Source: UBA3478 sp046048095 (GTDB lineage: Bacteria; Bacteroidota; Bacteroidia; Flavobacteriales; Flavobacteriaceae). Taken from it: 26,858 nt of DNA. The position numbers and the translations under genes were made by a program. The notes below the pieces were generated by a model. That model saw nothing but the letters and a program-made list of their open reading frames with translations, was not told the DNA's origin and did not search any database. Shown in pieces: positions 13,730-21,994 of this stretch. Numbering within the stretch: the stretch's first letter is position 1; the number at the start of each line of letters is the position of its first letter. The stretch lies in assembly GCA_046048095.1 (NCBI GenBank), contig JBJOGS010000057.1:1-26858 (forward strand), in the 5' to 3' direction.

Positions 13730-15519
13730 TGTTACGCATAAGGCTATTAATTGCATTCTTAACGGTTTCTCTTCTTGGCTACGGTCAAGAAGAGCAAACG
13801 CGGTTCGAAGCGGTCATTAGCAAAAACCGTTTAGGCCTGAATGAACGGCTGAGAGTTTCTTTTGAAATGAACAAAGACGGGGATCTGTTTGAGCCTCCCG
13901 CATTTAGCGATTTTGAGGTGCTTATGGGGCCTTCTCAATCAACCAGCTCATCTTGGATCAATGGAAAACGCAGTTTTTCTAGATCTTACACCTATGTGCT
14001 TCGCCCGAAAAAGCAAGGGACACTTAAAATCCGACCGGCCTACATTACTATTGATGGCGAACGCTATGCTACTGAAGAAAAAATCGTTGAGGTGACCGCT
14101 GCCGTTGCCAATCCAAATGCTCCGAAAACAGCCCAAGACGTAGCGAATGAAAGCCTCTACCTCGTAGCTTCAATTTCGAAACCAAATCCTTACGAGAATG
14201 AGGCGGTGCTAGTGACCTATACGTTGTACTTCTCTCCACAGGTCTATATCAACAACTTTGTACCTGTTGACAACCCCGCCTATAATAACTTCTGGAGTCA
14301 AGACATTCCCATTAACGAGTACGAAACCAAGAGAACTACCTTTAAGAACGAAACATTCAATGCCGTTGATTTAAAACAAGTGGTGCTCTATCCCCAGAAA
14401 TCAGGCGCCCTTCCCATAGAGCCGTTTTCGCTTGAATTGTATGTTCAAATTCCAACCGGTCGCCGCGATTTTTTTGGAGATCCAATCATGCGCTCTGCCA
14501 CCAAGGTGGTCTCGGCTGGCGCTTCAGTCCTTAACGTGAAAGCGCTGCCCACAGAAGGTCAGCCTGAAGACTTCAGTGGGGCGGTGGGCAGTTTCAAATT
14601 TGAAACTAGTGCCAACAAAACCAGCCTGGATGCCAATGAGTCACTTCAATTAAAAGTGAGTGTGTCTGGAGTAGGCAACCTTAAGTTGTTAAAACTTCCT
14701 GAACTGACGCTTCCGTCTTCGCTTGAACAATACGAACCTGAATTCAACGACGCTGTTTCGGTAACAAAGGACGGCATGAAGGGAGAAGTGAGCGAAACTT
14801 ATACCGTGGTTCCGCGCTATGTGGGTAACTATCCGATCAATGCGCTTCGCTTTTCTTATTTCGATCCTGAAAAAGAAAGTTATGTCATCCTTAACTCGAG
14901 TCCACTATCTGTTACCGTAGAGAATGGGCCCGTTCGATCTAGCACGGCCCCGAACACTACTAATGAAAAAGAAGCAAGTAGCCCTGCTGCGATAAGCATG
15001 CAAAAGGCCTTCGTATCCAATGCCTTTTCTAGCTCTTTTACTCCTATAGCCTCAGAAACATGGGCGGGTGAGTTGGCGCATTTTTTACTGCTATTAAGCT
15101 TTATTCTATTGGCTGCATTTATCGCCATTGCCTCGAAATTGTACCTGAAATTTAGTGCCCCGCAATCCGCCTCTATTAAAAAACAATATCACAAACGATT
15201 AAAGCAATTGTTGAGCGAAACTCAAGAAGCCGCCTCTAACGGACAGAACGAAATTTTCTATGAAGCCCTTTCAAAAACACTTGACCATGCCTTGTCGTTA
15301 ATGGTCGCTGCATCGGTAAGGGGGTCATCAGAGGTTCAAATCAAAAGTACACTTGAGCAAACAGCACTTGATTCTAAAGCCATTGAAGACATTGTGCTTC
15401 TCATCAACAAGGTGAACCTTGTTCGCTACAGCCCTGCCAGTAGCAGTGATATACAGCAAGATCTAGAGCGATTGAACACGCTTATAGCACTGATACAAAC
15501 CAAAGCCAAAGTAGTATGA
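13729..15519 (+). CDS. batD: BatD, exported Ig-like protein with a C-terminal membrane anchor
   Basis: 596 residues: signal peptide (1-19), a long beta-rich extracytoplasmic region (20-440), one TM (about 451-473), and a cytoplasmic helical tail of about 120 residues. The start (TRFEAVISKNRLGLNERLRVSFEM) is the characteristic oxygen-tolerance/BatD pattern. Later YTYVLRPKKQGTLKIRPAYI and KPNPYENEAVLVTYTLYF mark the repeated beta domains. BatD is an expected subunit of the envelope-spanning Bat complex; a biochemical role is not established. It is coupled to batC (TAATG) and to batE (ATGA). Confidence 0.95.
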   Translation: MLRIRLLIAFLTVSLLGYGQEEQTRFEAVISKNRLGLNERLRVSFEMNKDGDLFEPPAFSDFEVLMGPSQSTSSSWINGKRSFSRSYTYVLRPKKQGTLKIRPAYITIDGERYATEEKIVEVTAAVANPNAPKTAQDVANESLYLVASISKPNPYENEAVLVTYTLYFSPQVYINNFVPVDNPAYNNFWSQDIPINEYETKRTTFKNETFNAVDLKQVVLYPQKSGALPIEPFSLELYVQIPTGRRDFFGDPIMRSATKVVSAGASVLNVKALPTEGQPEDFSGAVGSFKFETSANKTSLDANESLQLKVSVSGVGNLKLLKLPELTLPSSLEQYEPEFNDAVSVTKDGMKGEVSETYTVVPRYVGNYPINALRFSYFDPEKESYVILNSSPLSVTVENGPVRSSTAPNTTNEKEASSPAAISMQKAFVSNAFSSSFTPIASETWAGELAHFLLLLSFILLAAFIAIASKLYLKFSAPQSASIKKQYHKRLKQLLSETQEAASNGQNEIFYEALSKTLDHALSLMVAASVRGSSEVQIKSTLEQTALDSKAIEDIVLLINKVNLVRYSPASSSDIQQDLERLNTLIALIQTKAKVV

Positions 15520-16283
15520 AAGCATTACACTTAACCCTCATCTTCTTGGTAGCACTTTGGTCAACTGCACTAAATGCACAAGCTGAAAAGTACGAGCAAC
15601 TCTTTGCGCAGGGCAATGAAGCCTATATCGCCGAAAAATACGATGAGGCCATCACTTACTTTCAAACCATTCTCGGAGAAGGAGTGCACTCGCCTGAGCT
15701 TTATCTCAACCTTGGAAACGCCTATTTAAAGAATAAAAATATAGCGGCGAGCATTCTCTATTATGAGCGCGGACTAGTGATCGATCCAACTAATGAACGT
15801 ATTTTAAACAACCTGAGTTTTGCTGAAAATCAGCGGTTAGATAAAATAGAGGCCCTACCGGCGCCTCTAGATGAGCGTATCGTAAATGGCTTTTTCTCAG
15901 TCATTCCATTAAAGATTTGGGCGATACTTTCTGTGGCTTTCGGCGCACTTGGACTACTGTTTTACCTGCTATTTAAACTTAGAAGTCGCATGCTTTGGGG
16001 CCGATCGGCCATTGTACTGTTTATTGTATCGTTTGCGTTGTTCTTCTTGGTGCACAAAGGAAAGTCGCTATTAGATCAAGATCAATCCGCCGTTGTATTT
16101 GAGCCCCGTGTATTGGTGCTCACAGAGCCTAAACCAGAGGCCCCCGTTATTTTCGAGCTCCACGAAGGAACCAAAGTACAAGTATTGGGCAGCTTTCAAG
16201 ACTTTACTGAAATTCGACTAGCCAACGGGCAAACAGGGTGGTTAAAAGACCGTGATCTGCGCAGAATTAAGCTGAGCTACTAG
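15516..16283 (+). CDS. batE: BatE, TPR plus SH3-like membrane protein
   Basis: 255 residues: signal peptide (1-22), TPR region (about 25-105; a clear motif is SPELYLNLGNAYLKNKNIAA), two TM helices (133-153 and 160-180), and a C-terminal bacterial SH3-like domain (about 190-251) ending with NGQTGWLKDRDLRRI. SH3b domains commonly bind peptide or peptidoglycan, so this end may contact the cell wall. The gene begins within the batD stop (ATGA) and ends the operon; no T-run terminator follows, so read-through into the carbonic anhydrase gene 56 bases on is possible. Confidence 0.92.
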   Translation: MKALHLTLIFLVALWSTALNAQAEKYEQLFAQGNEAYIAEKYDEAITYFQTILGEGVHSPELYLNLGNAYLKNKNIAASILYYERGLVIDPTNERILNNLSFAENQRLDKIEALPAPLDERIVNGFFSVIPLKIWAILSVAFGALGLLFYLLFKLRSRMLWGRSAIVLFIVSFALFFLVHKGKSLLDQDQSAVVFEPRVLVLTEPKPEAPVIFELHEGTKVQVLGSFQDFTEIRLANGQTGWLKDRDLRRIKLSY

Positions 16284-16335
16284 GGATAAATTTATATTTG
16301 TATTGTTATATATTTATGGTTTAATCCTATCCCTA
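16281..16335. repeat. 8-bp inverted repeat spanning the batE-carbonic anhydrase gap
   Basis: TAGGGATA at 16281-16288 (including the batE stop) and its reverse complement TATCCCTA at 16328-16335, separated by 39 very AT-rich bases holding the promoter-like box. It is too widely spaced for a good terminator; it might be a protein-binding pair or chance. Confidence 0.3.
16293..16300 (+). promoter_or_regulatory. -7 promoter element for carbonic anhydrase
   Basis: TATATTTG, an exact TAnnTTTG match, 39 bases before the ATG at 16340. No TTG sits at the usual -33 distance. Transcription would begin at about 16306, giving the carbonic anhydrase gene a promoter separate from the Bat operon. Confidence 0.5.
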
Positions 16336-16339
16336 ATTC

Positions 16340-16969
16340 ATGCATACCCTAACGGCTGAAGCTCAGTCTGAAATAACCCCTGAAATAGCCATTCAAATTT
16401 TGAAAAACGGCAATCAGCGTTTTCTTCAAGGCGTTAAGAAAAAAAGAGAATTTGCTACCCAAGTGAAAGCAACGGCTTCTGGACAGTACCCCTTCGCTTG
16501 TATACTTGGGTGTATCGACTCAAGAGTTCCGATAAGACTCATATTTGATCAAGGAATTGGCGATGTTTTTGGAGCTACAGTGGCCGGTAACATTATTAAT
16601 GAAGACATGTTAGGTAGTCTTGAGTTTGGATGTAAAATTGCAGGAGCTAAGCTCGTCGTAGTGCTGGGCCACACCTCATGTGGTGCCGTCAAAGGAGCCT
16701 GCGACAAAGCAGAGCTAGGCAATCTAACTGCCTTACTCGCTAAAATCAATCCAGCGATTCAAAACATAAAAGAACCCCTCAATCCCGAAGAGCGCAATTC
16801 AAAGAACGCTTCCTTTGTAGATGCGGTAGCACTTGAAAACGTAAAGCTTACCGTGCAAAACATACGCACCTATTCCAATGTATTGCGCGCCATGGAGAAA
16901 GAAGGCGCCATTAAAATCATTGGGGCGATGTACGATGTCGCTTCTGGAGAAGTGACCTTCTTAGACTAA
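16340..16969 (+). CDS. Beta-class carbonic anhydrase
   Basis: Interconverts CO2 and bicarbonate in the cytoplasm using a zinc ion. The 209 residues fit the beta class. Zinc ligands C58, H111 and C114 (CIDSR and GHTSCGAV motifs) and the catalytic Asp-Arg pair D60/R62 are all visible, as is the FGATVAGNII strand. No signal peptide is present. The gene converges with a SulP anion transporter, 7 bases from its stop, so the two are neighbours on opposite strands. SulP-carbonic anhydrase fusions are known elsewhere, so a joint role in bicarbonate supply is plausible, e.g. for carboxylases in fatty acid synthesis. It has its own promoter-like box. Confidence 0.95.
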   Translation: MHTLTAEAQSEITPEIAIQILKNGNQRFLQGVKKKREFATQVKATASGQYPFACILGCIDSRVPIRLIFDQGIGDVFGATVAGNIINEDMLGSLEFGCKIAGAKLVVVLGHTSCGAVKGACDKAELGNLTALLAKINPAIQNIKEPLNPEERNSKNASFVDAVALENVKLTVQNIRTYSNVLRAMEKEGAIKIIGAMYDVASGEVTFLD

Positions 16970-16976
16970 GATTCTC

Positions 16977-18551
16977 TTACCTTCGAGGATGTGTAAAGAA
17001 GGTTATTAGGTTCTCAAGATTGCGTACCACCCCGCGTTCTGAAATGATATTCAGATCGATGTTTCGCTCTTTAGCTTTGTGGCCGAAATCTTGAATGATT
17101 TCAACAATATCATAATCTAAATAACGCGTATTACGCACGTCTATTTCAACCACCGCATTCATCGGAAGTCGCTCTAAGGCGTCCAATATGGCCCCTTTGT
17201 TAAAGAAAGTCACTTCTTCGGCCAAAGTCATTTTATACGATGGCGCATCCCCACTCTCGTCTTTCAAATGCAAAAAATGAGAATTCTTGTAGCTGTAGTA
17301 CAAGATGACAATCACACCAACACCTAATCCCAAAGAAATTCCAATGAGCAGATCGGTGAAAACAATCCCTAAGATCGTCACTATGAAAGGAGCAAATTGC
17401 TTCGTTCCAAGTTGAAACATCTTTTTGAATAGGCTCGGTTTGGCCAATTTATAACCCACCAAAATAAGTATAGCCGCAAGAACCGATAATGGAATGAGAT
17501 TAATCACCCGGGGCAGCAGTATGACGGCTATCAACAGTAAGAATCCATGAATGATTGCAGATAGCTTTGATTCGTTTTTGGATTGAATATTTGCTGAACT
17601 TCTTACAATAACCTGAGTGATAGGAAGCCCTCCGACCAACCCCGAAATCATGTTTCCAACTCCTTGAGCTACCAGTTCTCTATTAGTCGGTGTCACGCGT
17701 TTGCGTGGATCCAATTTATCGGTAGCTTCAACGCTGAGCAAGGTTTCAAGGCTGGCGACCAAAGCTAAAGTAAAGGCAACCATCCAAACTTCTCCGTTGG
17801 ATATACTCTCAAAAGACGGATGGGTGAACTGAGCACTAAAATCAGCGAAAGATTCAAATATAGGCACGCTGACCAGGTGCTCAGGCGCTATTCTTAAATA
17901 GGAATGATCTTTGGTCACCAAAGTGTAAACGATACCCAAAGCCACTGCGATGATTGGGCCTTGAATAACCGTAAAGAACTTCGCCTTTTTAGAAAGTATA
18001 TTGTCCCAATACAGCATAATCAATAACCCTATCACGGCAATCAACGTGGCCCCAGGGCTAATGAAGTCAGAAGTCAGAAAAAGGCTCTCAAAGGTATTTG
18101 TGCCATCCTGTTCTGAGAAACTGAGGTCTCCTACCCAGTCTGAGTCGTACCCAAAGAAATGGGGGATCTGTTTGAGAACGATTATGATGCCTATTCCGGT
18201 AAGCATTCCCTTAATTACTGAGGACGGAAAAAAGTAGCCAATGATCCCGGCTTTAAGAACACCTAAAACCACTTGAAGCGCTCCGGCGATGACTACCGCG
18301 AGCAAAAAGATGCGAAAATCTCCGAAGCTGCTAATGGCAGTAAGAACGATGGCCGCTAAACCAGCCGCAGGGCCACTAACCCCTACATGTGATCCGCTGA
18401 TCGATCCGACTACAATTCCGCCGATGATTCCGGCGATCAGTCCAGAAAACAAGGGGGCTCCAGAAGCTAGTGCGATACCCAAACACAAAGGCAGGGCAAC
18501 AAAAAATACAATGATACTGGCAGGTAAATCTGCCTTTAATGATTTAAACAT
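16977..18551 (-). CDS. SulP-family anion transporter with STAS domain
   Basis: 524 residues: an inner-membrane transporter with 10-14 expected helices, then a C-terminal cytoplasmic STAS domain (about 440-515, including VVEIDVRNTRYLDYD). Family marks are SLKADLPASIIVFFVALPLC at the start and the SGPAAGLAA stretch at about 59-67. SulP proteins move sulfate, bicarbonate or other anions. Adjacency to a carbonic anhydrase favours bicarbonate, but sulfate cannot be excluded from sequence. The ATG at 18551 gives the canonical start. The gene follows a small exported protein with a 33-base gap, probably in one transcript. Confidence 0.93.
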   Translation of the reverse strand: MFKSLKADLPASIIVFFVALPLCLGIALASGAPLFSGLIAGIIGGIVVGSISGSHVGVSGPAAGLAAIVLTAISSFGDFRIFLLAVVIAGALQVVLGVLKAGIIGYFFPSSVIKGMLTGIGIIIVLKQIPHFFGYDSDWVGDLSFSEQDGTNTFESLFLTSDFISPGATLIAVIGLLIMLYWDNILSKKAKFFTVIQGPIIAVALGIVYTLVTKDHSYLRIAPEHLVSVPIFESFADFSAQFTHPSFESISNGEVWMVAFTLALVASLETLLSVEATDKLDPRKRVTPTNRELVAQGVGNMISGLVGGLPITQVIVRSSANIQSKNESKLSAIIHGFLLLIAVILLPRVINLIPLSVLAAILILVGYKLAKPSLFKKMFQLGTKQFAPFIVTILGIVFTDLLIGISLGLGVGVIVILYYSYKNSHFLHLKDESGDAPSYKMTLAEEVTFFNKGAILDALERLPMNAVVEIDVRNTRYLDYDIVEIIQDFGHKAKERNIDLNIISERGVVRNLENLITFFTHPRR

Positions 18552-18584
18552 TTGAGGATGGATTAAGATTCGTAAAGCGTGATT

Positions 18585-18905
18585 CTAGGCGATTAGCCTG
18601 GCATCTGGAGGCTCTAGATGAATCTTACATACCCCATGGGTAAGCGCTTGATCGATGCAGAAAAACATCTGGTTCGGATGCAAAGCGTATGGAGTTAAAA
18701 GAATGGTAAAGACCGAAAAAGCTATTTCATCGTAAGAATCGAAACCGCTCGACTTAGAATTGCTATCGCTCGACTCTTCACTCTCTATCTCCACATTAAT
18801 GGCATACCCCAAATTGGCAGCGGTGAATCGCGTCACTTCTGAAGAAGCCATGATGAAAATCATGAAGCCCACAACCCATTGAATGATGCGAGGAGTCGAG
18901 ATCAA
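18585..18905 (-). CDS. Small exported or membrane-anchored protein of unknown function
   Basis: 106 residues with one hydrophobic N-terminal segment (about 8-21) fitting a signal peptide or anchor. An acidic, serine-rich linker (EIESEESSDSNSKSS, about 40-54) follows, then a compact part with two Cys (FFCIDQALTHGVCK, about 81-94) and the end HLEPPDARLIA. The frame opens with TTG at 18905; stops upstream prevent a longer form, and the later ATGs would cut the hydrophobic segment. It lies 33 bases before sulP on the same strand, with promoter-like boxes upstream, which supports a real gene. I do not recognise a family; short exported proteins ending in a proline-containing tail are common in Bacteroidota. 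The two Cys could form a disulfide. Confidence 0.65.
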   Translation of the reverse strand: MISTPRIIQWVVGFMIFIMASSEVTRFTAANLGYAINVEIESEESSDSNSKSSGFDSYDEIAFSVFTILLTPYALHPNQMFFCIDQALTHGVCKIHLEPPDARLIA

Positions 18906-18930
18906 ACGATTTATTTTTATTTATAAAACA

Positions 18931-18960
18931 TAAAGATAAACCACTAAATTCAGTTGACAA
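18931..18960 (-). promoter_or_regulatory. Candidate promoter for the small protein-SulP unit
   Basis: On the minus strand: TTG (18960-18958), 19 bases, TATCTTTA (18938-18931), seven of eight to TAnnTTTG. The start would be near 18925, about 20 bases before the TTG codon at 18905. The 140-base gap 18906-19045 holds this and the pheS upstream region; on the + strand a TTGACA (18954-18959) is present but without a convincing partner box. Confidence 0.4.
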
Positions 18961-19045
18961 TAAGAAGCGCGCCATTTTTGATGCGGTTGCAGCCGTGTGC
19001 TTTAAAAATCCTTTACTACTTTTAAGCCCTTCAAAACAAATAGAA

Positions 19046-20068
19046 ATGCTAGCGCAGATCGAAGAATTCATCAAGAAGGTCGAAGAGTTTCAAAGCAATG
19101 ATCCGAAAGAGATTGAGGCTTTTCGCATCGAATATTTAGGAAAAAAAGGAAGGTTAAACGATCTGTTCACAGCATTTAAATCGGTCGCCCCAGAACAGCG
19201 AAAAGACGTAGGTCAAGCCATAAACAGGTTAAAGCAAGCGGCCACCGATAAAATCGAAAACCTAAAGCAAACCGCCTCCCCTCAAGGATCTCAAGGCACT
19301 CAGAGCACCATTGACCTTACGCGTCCGGGATACCCCTTGGAACTTGGGAGTCGTCATCCTATAAGCATTGTAAAGAACAAAATTGTAGACATTTTCTCTT
19401 CGATCGGGTTTGGAGTCTCAGAGGGGCCCGAAATCGAAGATGATTGGCACAATTTTACGGCGCTCAATCTGCCTGACCATCATCCGGCAAGGGATATGCA
19501 AGACACGTTCTTCATTCAAACAAATCCAGACATTTTACTGCGGACTCATACCTCTTCGGTTCAGGTACGTCACATGGAGCAAAATCAACCGCCCATTCGA
19601 ACCATTTCGCCGGGTAGGGTCTACCGAAACGAAGACATTTCTGCCCGTTCTCACTGCTTCTTTCATCAGGTAGAAGGCTTGTATATCGATAAAGATGTCT
19701 CCTTTGCCGATCTAAAACAAACCCTGCAATACTTTACCACCAAGCTTTTTGGAAAGTCAAAAATTAGGCTTAGACCTTCTTACTTTCCGTTCACCGAACC
19801 CAGTGCAGAGGTGGATGTGTATTGGGGTCTTGAAACAGAAACCGACTATCGCATGACCAAGGGTACGGGCTGGCTTGAAATTATGGGCTGCGGAATGGTA
19901 GATCCTAATGTGCTCAAGAATTGCGGTATTGATCCTGAAGTCTATTCAGGGTACGCTTTTGGGATGGGCATCGATCGCATCGCGCTACTCTTATATCAAA
20001 TTCCTGACATTCGGATGCTCAGCGAAAACGACATACGCTTTTTAGAACAGTTCAAAGGGGTAATTTAA
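19046..20068 (+). CDS. pheS: Phenylalanine-tRNA ligase alpha subunit
   Basis: The catalytic alpha subunit of the PheS2T2 enzyme that charges tRNA-Phe. The ATG at 19046 gives 340 residues starting MLAQIEEFIKKVEEF; the frame extends upstream to a GTG at 18995 but without family similarity. The N-terminal coiled coil (to about 85) binds tRNA. Class II motif 2 is GRVYRNEDISARSHCFFHQ (from about 190), and motif 3 is GMGIDRIALLLYQIPDIR (from about 306). SDDWHNF-like residues at 129-136 (EIEDDWHNF) fit the family. pheT is not in the window, so the subunits are encoded apart, as is common in Bacteroidota. Convergent with the CYTH gene, 7 bases apart. Confidence 0.97.
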   Translation: MLAQIEEFIKKVEEFQSNDPKEIEAFRIEYLGKKGRLNDLFTAFKSVAPEQRKDVGQAINRLKQAATDKIENLKQTASPQGSQGTQSTIDLTRPGYPLELGSRHPISIVKNKIVDIFSSIGFGVSEGPEIEDDWHNFTALNLPDHHPARDMQDTFFIQTNPDILLRTHTSSVQVRHMEQNQPPIRTISPGRVYRNEDISARSHCFFHQVEGLYIDKDVSFADLKQTLQYFTTKLFGKSKIRLRPSYFPFTEPSAEVDVYWGLETETDYRMTKGTGWLEIMGCGMVDPNVLKNCGIDPEVYSGYAFGMGIDRIALLLYQIPDIRMLSENDIRFLEQFKGVI

Positions 20069-20075
20069 TCCCCCA

Positions 20076-20558
20076 TTACCAAGTAGAGTAGGGATATTGA
20101 CTCAGGTAGTGATTGTAATACCGTTTATCGGTGGTTACCTCTGTAGAAAACCATATGGGCGGTTCGAACGCATTCGCCTCGTCTTGATTGGCAAATTCAA
20201 CCTCAGCAACACATAGTCCTTTATTCTCGCCTAAAAACACATCTAGGTCTATCTGATGCCTTCCGTGCAGAATAGCATACCGCCTTTTTTCAATCACTTT
20301 ACCCTCGCAAAGTTTTAAAAGTTCACGAGCTTCTTCTATAGTCAGTGTACGTTCGATTTCTATTCGCGTCATTCCTGAGGCGCGCTGCTTAATGGTAAGA
20401 AACCCTTGATGATCATCTATCCGAACTCGGATCAATGCGCGTTCAGAAGCAGCCAAATAGCCTTGAACTAAATGAGAAAAAGAAAAGTGATCAAGTGAAA
20501 TATGCTGGCCTAAGTGCTCAAAAGCCACCAAAAACTTTCTTTCAATCTCTATAGCCAT
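20076..20558 (-). CDS. CYTH-domain protein (triphosphate tunnel metalloenzyme)
   Basis: 160 residues with the defining EIERKFL start (ExExK: E4, E6, K8). Further tunnel residues follow: LIRVRI, FLTIKQR, RIEIERTL, DLDVFLGENKG and VAEVEF. This family includes inorganic triphosphatases and adenylate cyclases; the short bacterial form, as here, usually hydrolyses triphosphate. It is the last gene of the acpP-to-CYTH unit; its ATG overlaps the pyk stop by one base (TAATG), so its translation is likely coupled to pyk. A link between pyruvate kinase and polyphosphate or triphosphate removal is speculative. Confidence 0.92.
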   Translation of the reverse strand: MAIEIERKFLVAFEHLGQHISLDHFSFSHLVQGYLAASERALIRVRIDDHQGFLTIKQRASGMTRIEIERTLTIEEARELLKLCEGKVIEKRRYAILHGRHQIDLDVFLGENKGLCVAEVEFANQDEANAFEPPIWFSTEVTTDKRYYNHYLSQYPYSTW

Positions 20559-21988
20559 TAAGAAATTTGGGTGATGCGCAAGCTATTGACCATTCCCTTT
20601 TTCTCAATGGGAACAGAAGTCAGGGTGATCGCCATGTCTCCGGAAGCCAAGAAACCTTTTTGCTTTGCAATTTGATTAATGTCGGTCACGGTTGCGTCTG
20701 TTGAGCTATACTTATCGTAATAAAATGCATACACCCCCCAAAGCAGATTTAATCTTCCTAGGATGTGCTTATTGTCTGTGAATGCAAGAATGTATGAGTT
20801 TGGACGCCATGCCGACACTTGAAATGCAGTATACCCTGAATTAGTGAGGGTACCGATGACCTTTGCATCGATTTCGGTAGCCATGATCGCGGCGTGATAA
20901 CACACGGCTTTAGTAATGTATCGCTCGGTTTTTAGTCGGGGTGGTGGAGTAGGTTTGCAAGCGGTGTCTGCGTGCTCGACAGCACGAATAATGGCCGCCA
21001 TTTTAGCTACCACCTGAACAGGATATTTACCAACAGAAGTCTCTCCAGAAAGCATCACGGCATCTGCACCGTCCATGACTGAATTCCCCACGTCGTTCAC
21101 CTCGGCACGCGTGGGCGTCAGGCTGTCCATCATGGTCTCCATCATCTGTGTGGCAATAACTACAGGTATGCGCGCCTCTTTAGATTTTTGCACCAATTGC
21201 TTTTGGAGTAGTGGTACCTCTTCAGCCGGAACTTCGACACCAAGATCTCCCCTTGCCACCATAATGCCATCACTGTGTGCGACGATTTCGTCAATGTTTA
21301 CAATTGCCTCTGGCTTCTCGATTTTTGAGATGATTGGAATTTTATAATCTGCATGTTTCTCAATGAGTGCCTGCAGATCTTTAATGTCCTGGGCATGACG
21401 CACAAATGAAAGCGCCATCCAGTCGACCTTCAACGAAATCGCAAAAAGTGCATCCTCGATATCCTTTTCTGTAAGGGCCGGAAGCGATATCGCGGTGTTC
21501 GGCAAGTTGACTCCCTTATTGGATTTCAACGGACCCCCTTGTACGACCTCAGCGTTTACTGTGTCTACTTTATTCGAATCGAGCACTTTAAAAATAAGCT
21601 TTCCGTCGTCCAAGAGAATGCGCTCTCCGGGTTTTACATCTCTCGGAAAAGCCTCGTAGGTCATGTAAGCAGCCGTAGCATCCCCCTCAAAGCGCTCTCC
21701 TGTTTTAAAAGCAATTTTGTCTCCGGGATTCAGCACTACTCCGTCTTTCATGGCACCTACTCTAAGTTTCGGCCCCTGTAGGTCAGCTAAAATCCCCGTA
21801 TTTCTGCCAAGCTCTTCGTTGAGTTCGCGTATAAATCGGACTTTTTCTGCCACCCCATCATAGTCAGCATGTGAGAAATTCAATCGAAAAACATCTGCCC
21901 CAGCGAGCATCATTTCTCTCAATACTTCTTTAGACGATGTCGCCGGACCCAACGTGGCTAATATTTTGGTTTTCTTTAGAAAAGACAT
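20558..21988 (-). CDS. pyk: Pyruvate kinase
   Basis: Transfers phosphate from phosphoenolpyruvate to ADP in the last step of glycolysis. 476 residues, the usual bacterial length. Markers in order: KTKILATLGPATSS at the start, FRLNFSHADYDG (phosphate and metal site), PIISKIEKPEAI with the catalytic Lys (about 220), GIMVARGDLGVEVP, and DAVMLSGETSVGKYP. The C-terminal regulatory domain is present. The gene sits 6 bases after the IPExxxVDY gene and overlaps the CYTH gene. Placement with rnc and fabF is common in Flavobacteriia, in my experience of the group. Confidence 0.97.
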   Translation of the reverse strand: MSFLKKTKILATLGPATSSKEVLREMMLAGADVFRLNFSHADYDGVAEKVRFIRELNEELGRNTGILADLQGPKLRVGAMKDGVVLNPGDKIAFKTGERFEGDATAAYMTYEAFPRDVKPGERILLDDGKLIFKVLDSNKVDTVNAEVVQGGPLKSNKGVNLPNTAISLPALTEKDIEDALFAISLKVDWMALSFVRHAQDIKDLQALIEKHADYKIPIISKIEKPEAIVNIDEIVAHSDGIMVARGDLGVEVPAEEVPLLQKQLVQKSKEARIPVVIATQMMETMMDSLTPTRAEVNDVGNSVMDGADAVMLSGETSVGKYPVQVVAKMAAIIRAVEHADTACKPTPPPRLKTERYITKAVCYHAAIMATEIDAKVIGTLTNSGYTAFQVSAWRPNSYILAFTDNKHILGRLNLLWGVYAFYYDKYSSTDATVTDINQIAKQKGFLASGDMAITLTSVPIEKKGMVNSLRITQIS

Positions 21989-21994
21989 AGGTGT

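Noticed and set aside
13266..13739. Long open frames antisense to, or shifted within, batC (also 13310-13603 minus and 13326-13625 plus)
   Set aside because: They arise from the biased Q/D/E/K-rich codons of batC. Their products are monotonous Leu/Phe/Ile or Lys/Ile strings with no family pattern.
18995..19045. GTG-started extension of pheS, considered as a Phe-attenuator leader peptide
   Set aside because: It is in frame with pheS without a stop, has only one Phe codon, and no terminator hairpin follows.
20057..20080. GGTAAT/ATTACC stem at the pheS-CYTH convergent ends
   Set aside because: Six pairs with a 10-base loop and no T-run on either strand; not convincing as a terminator.
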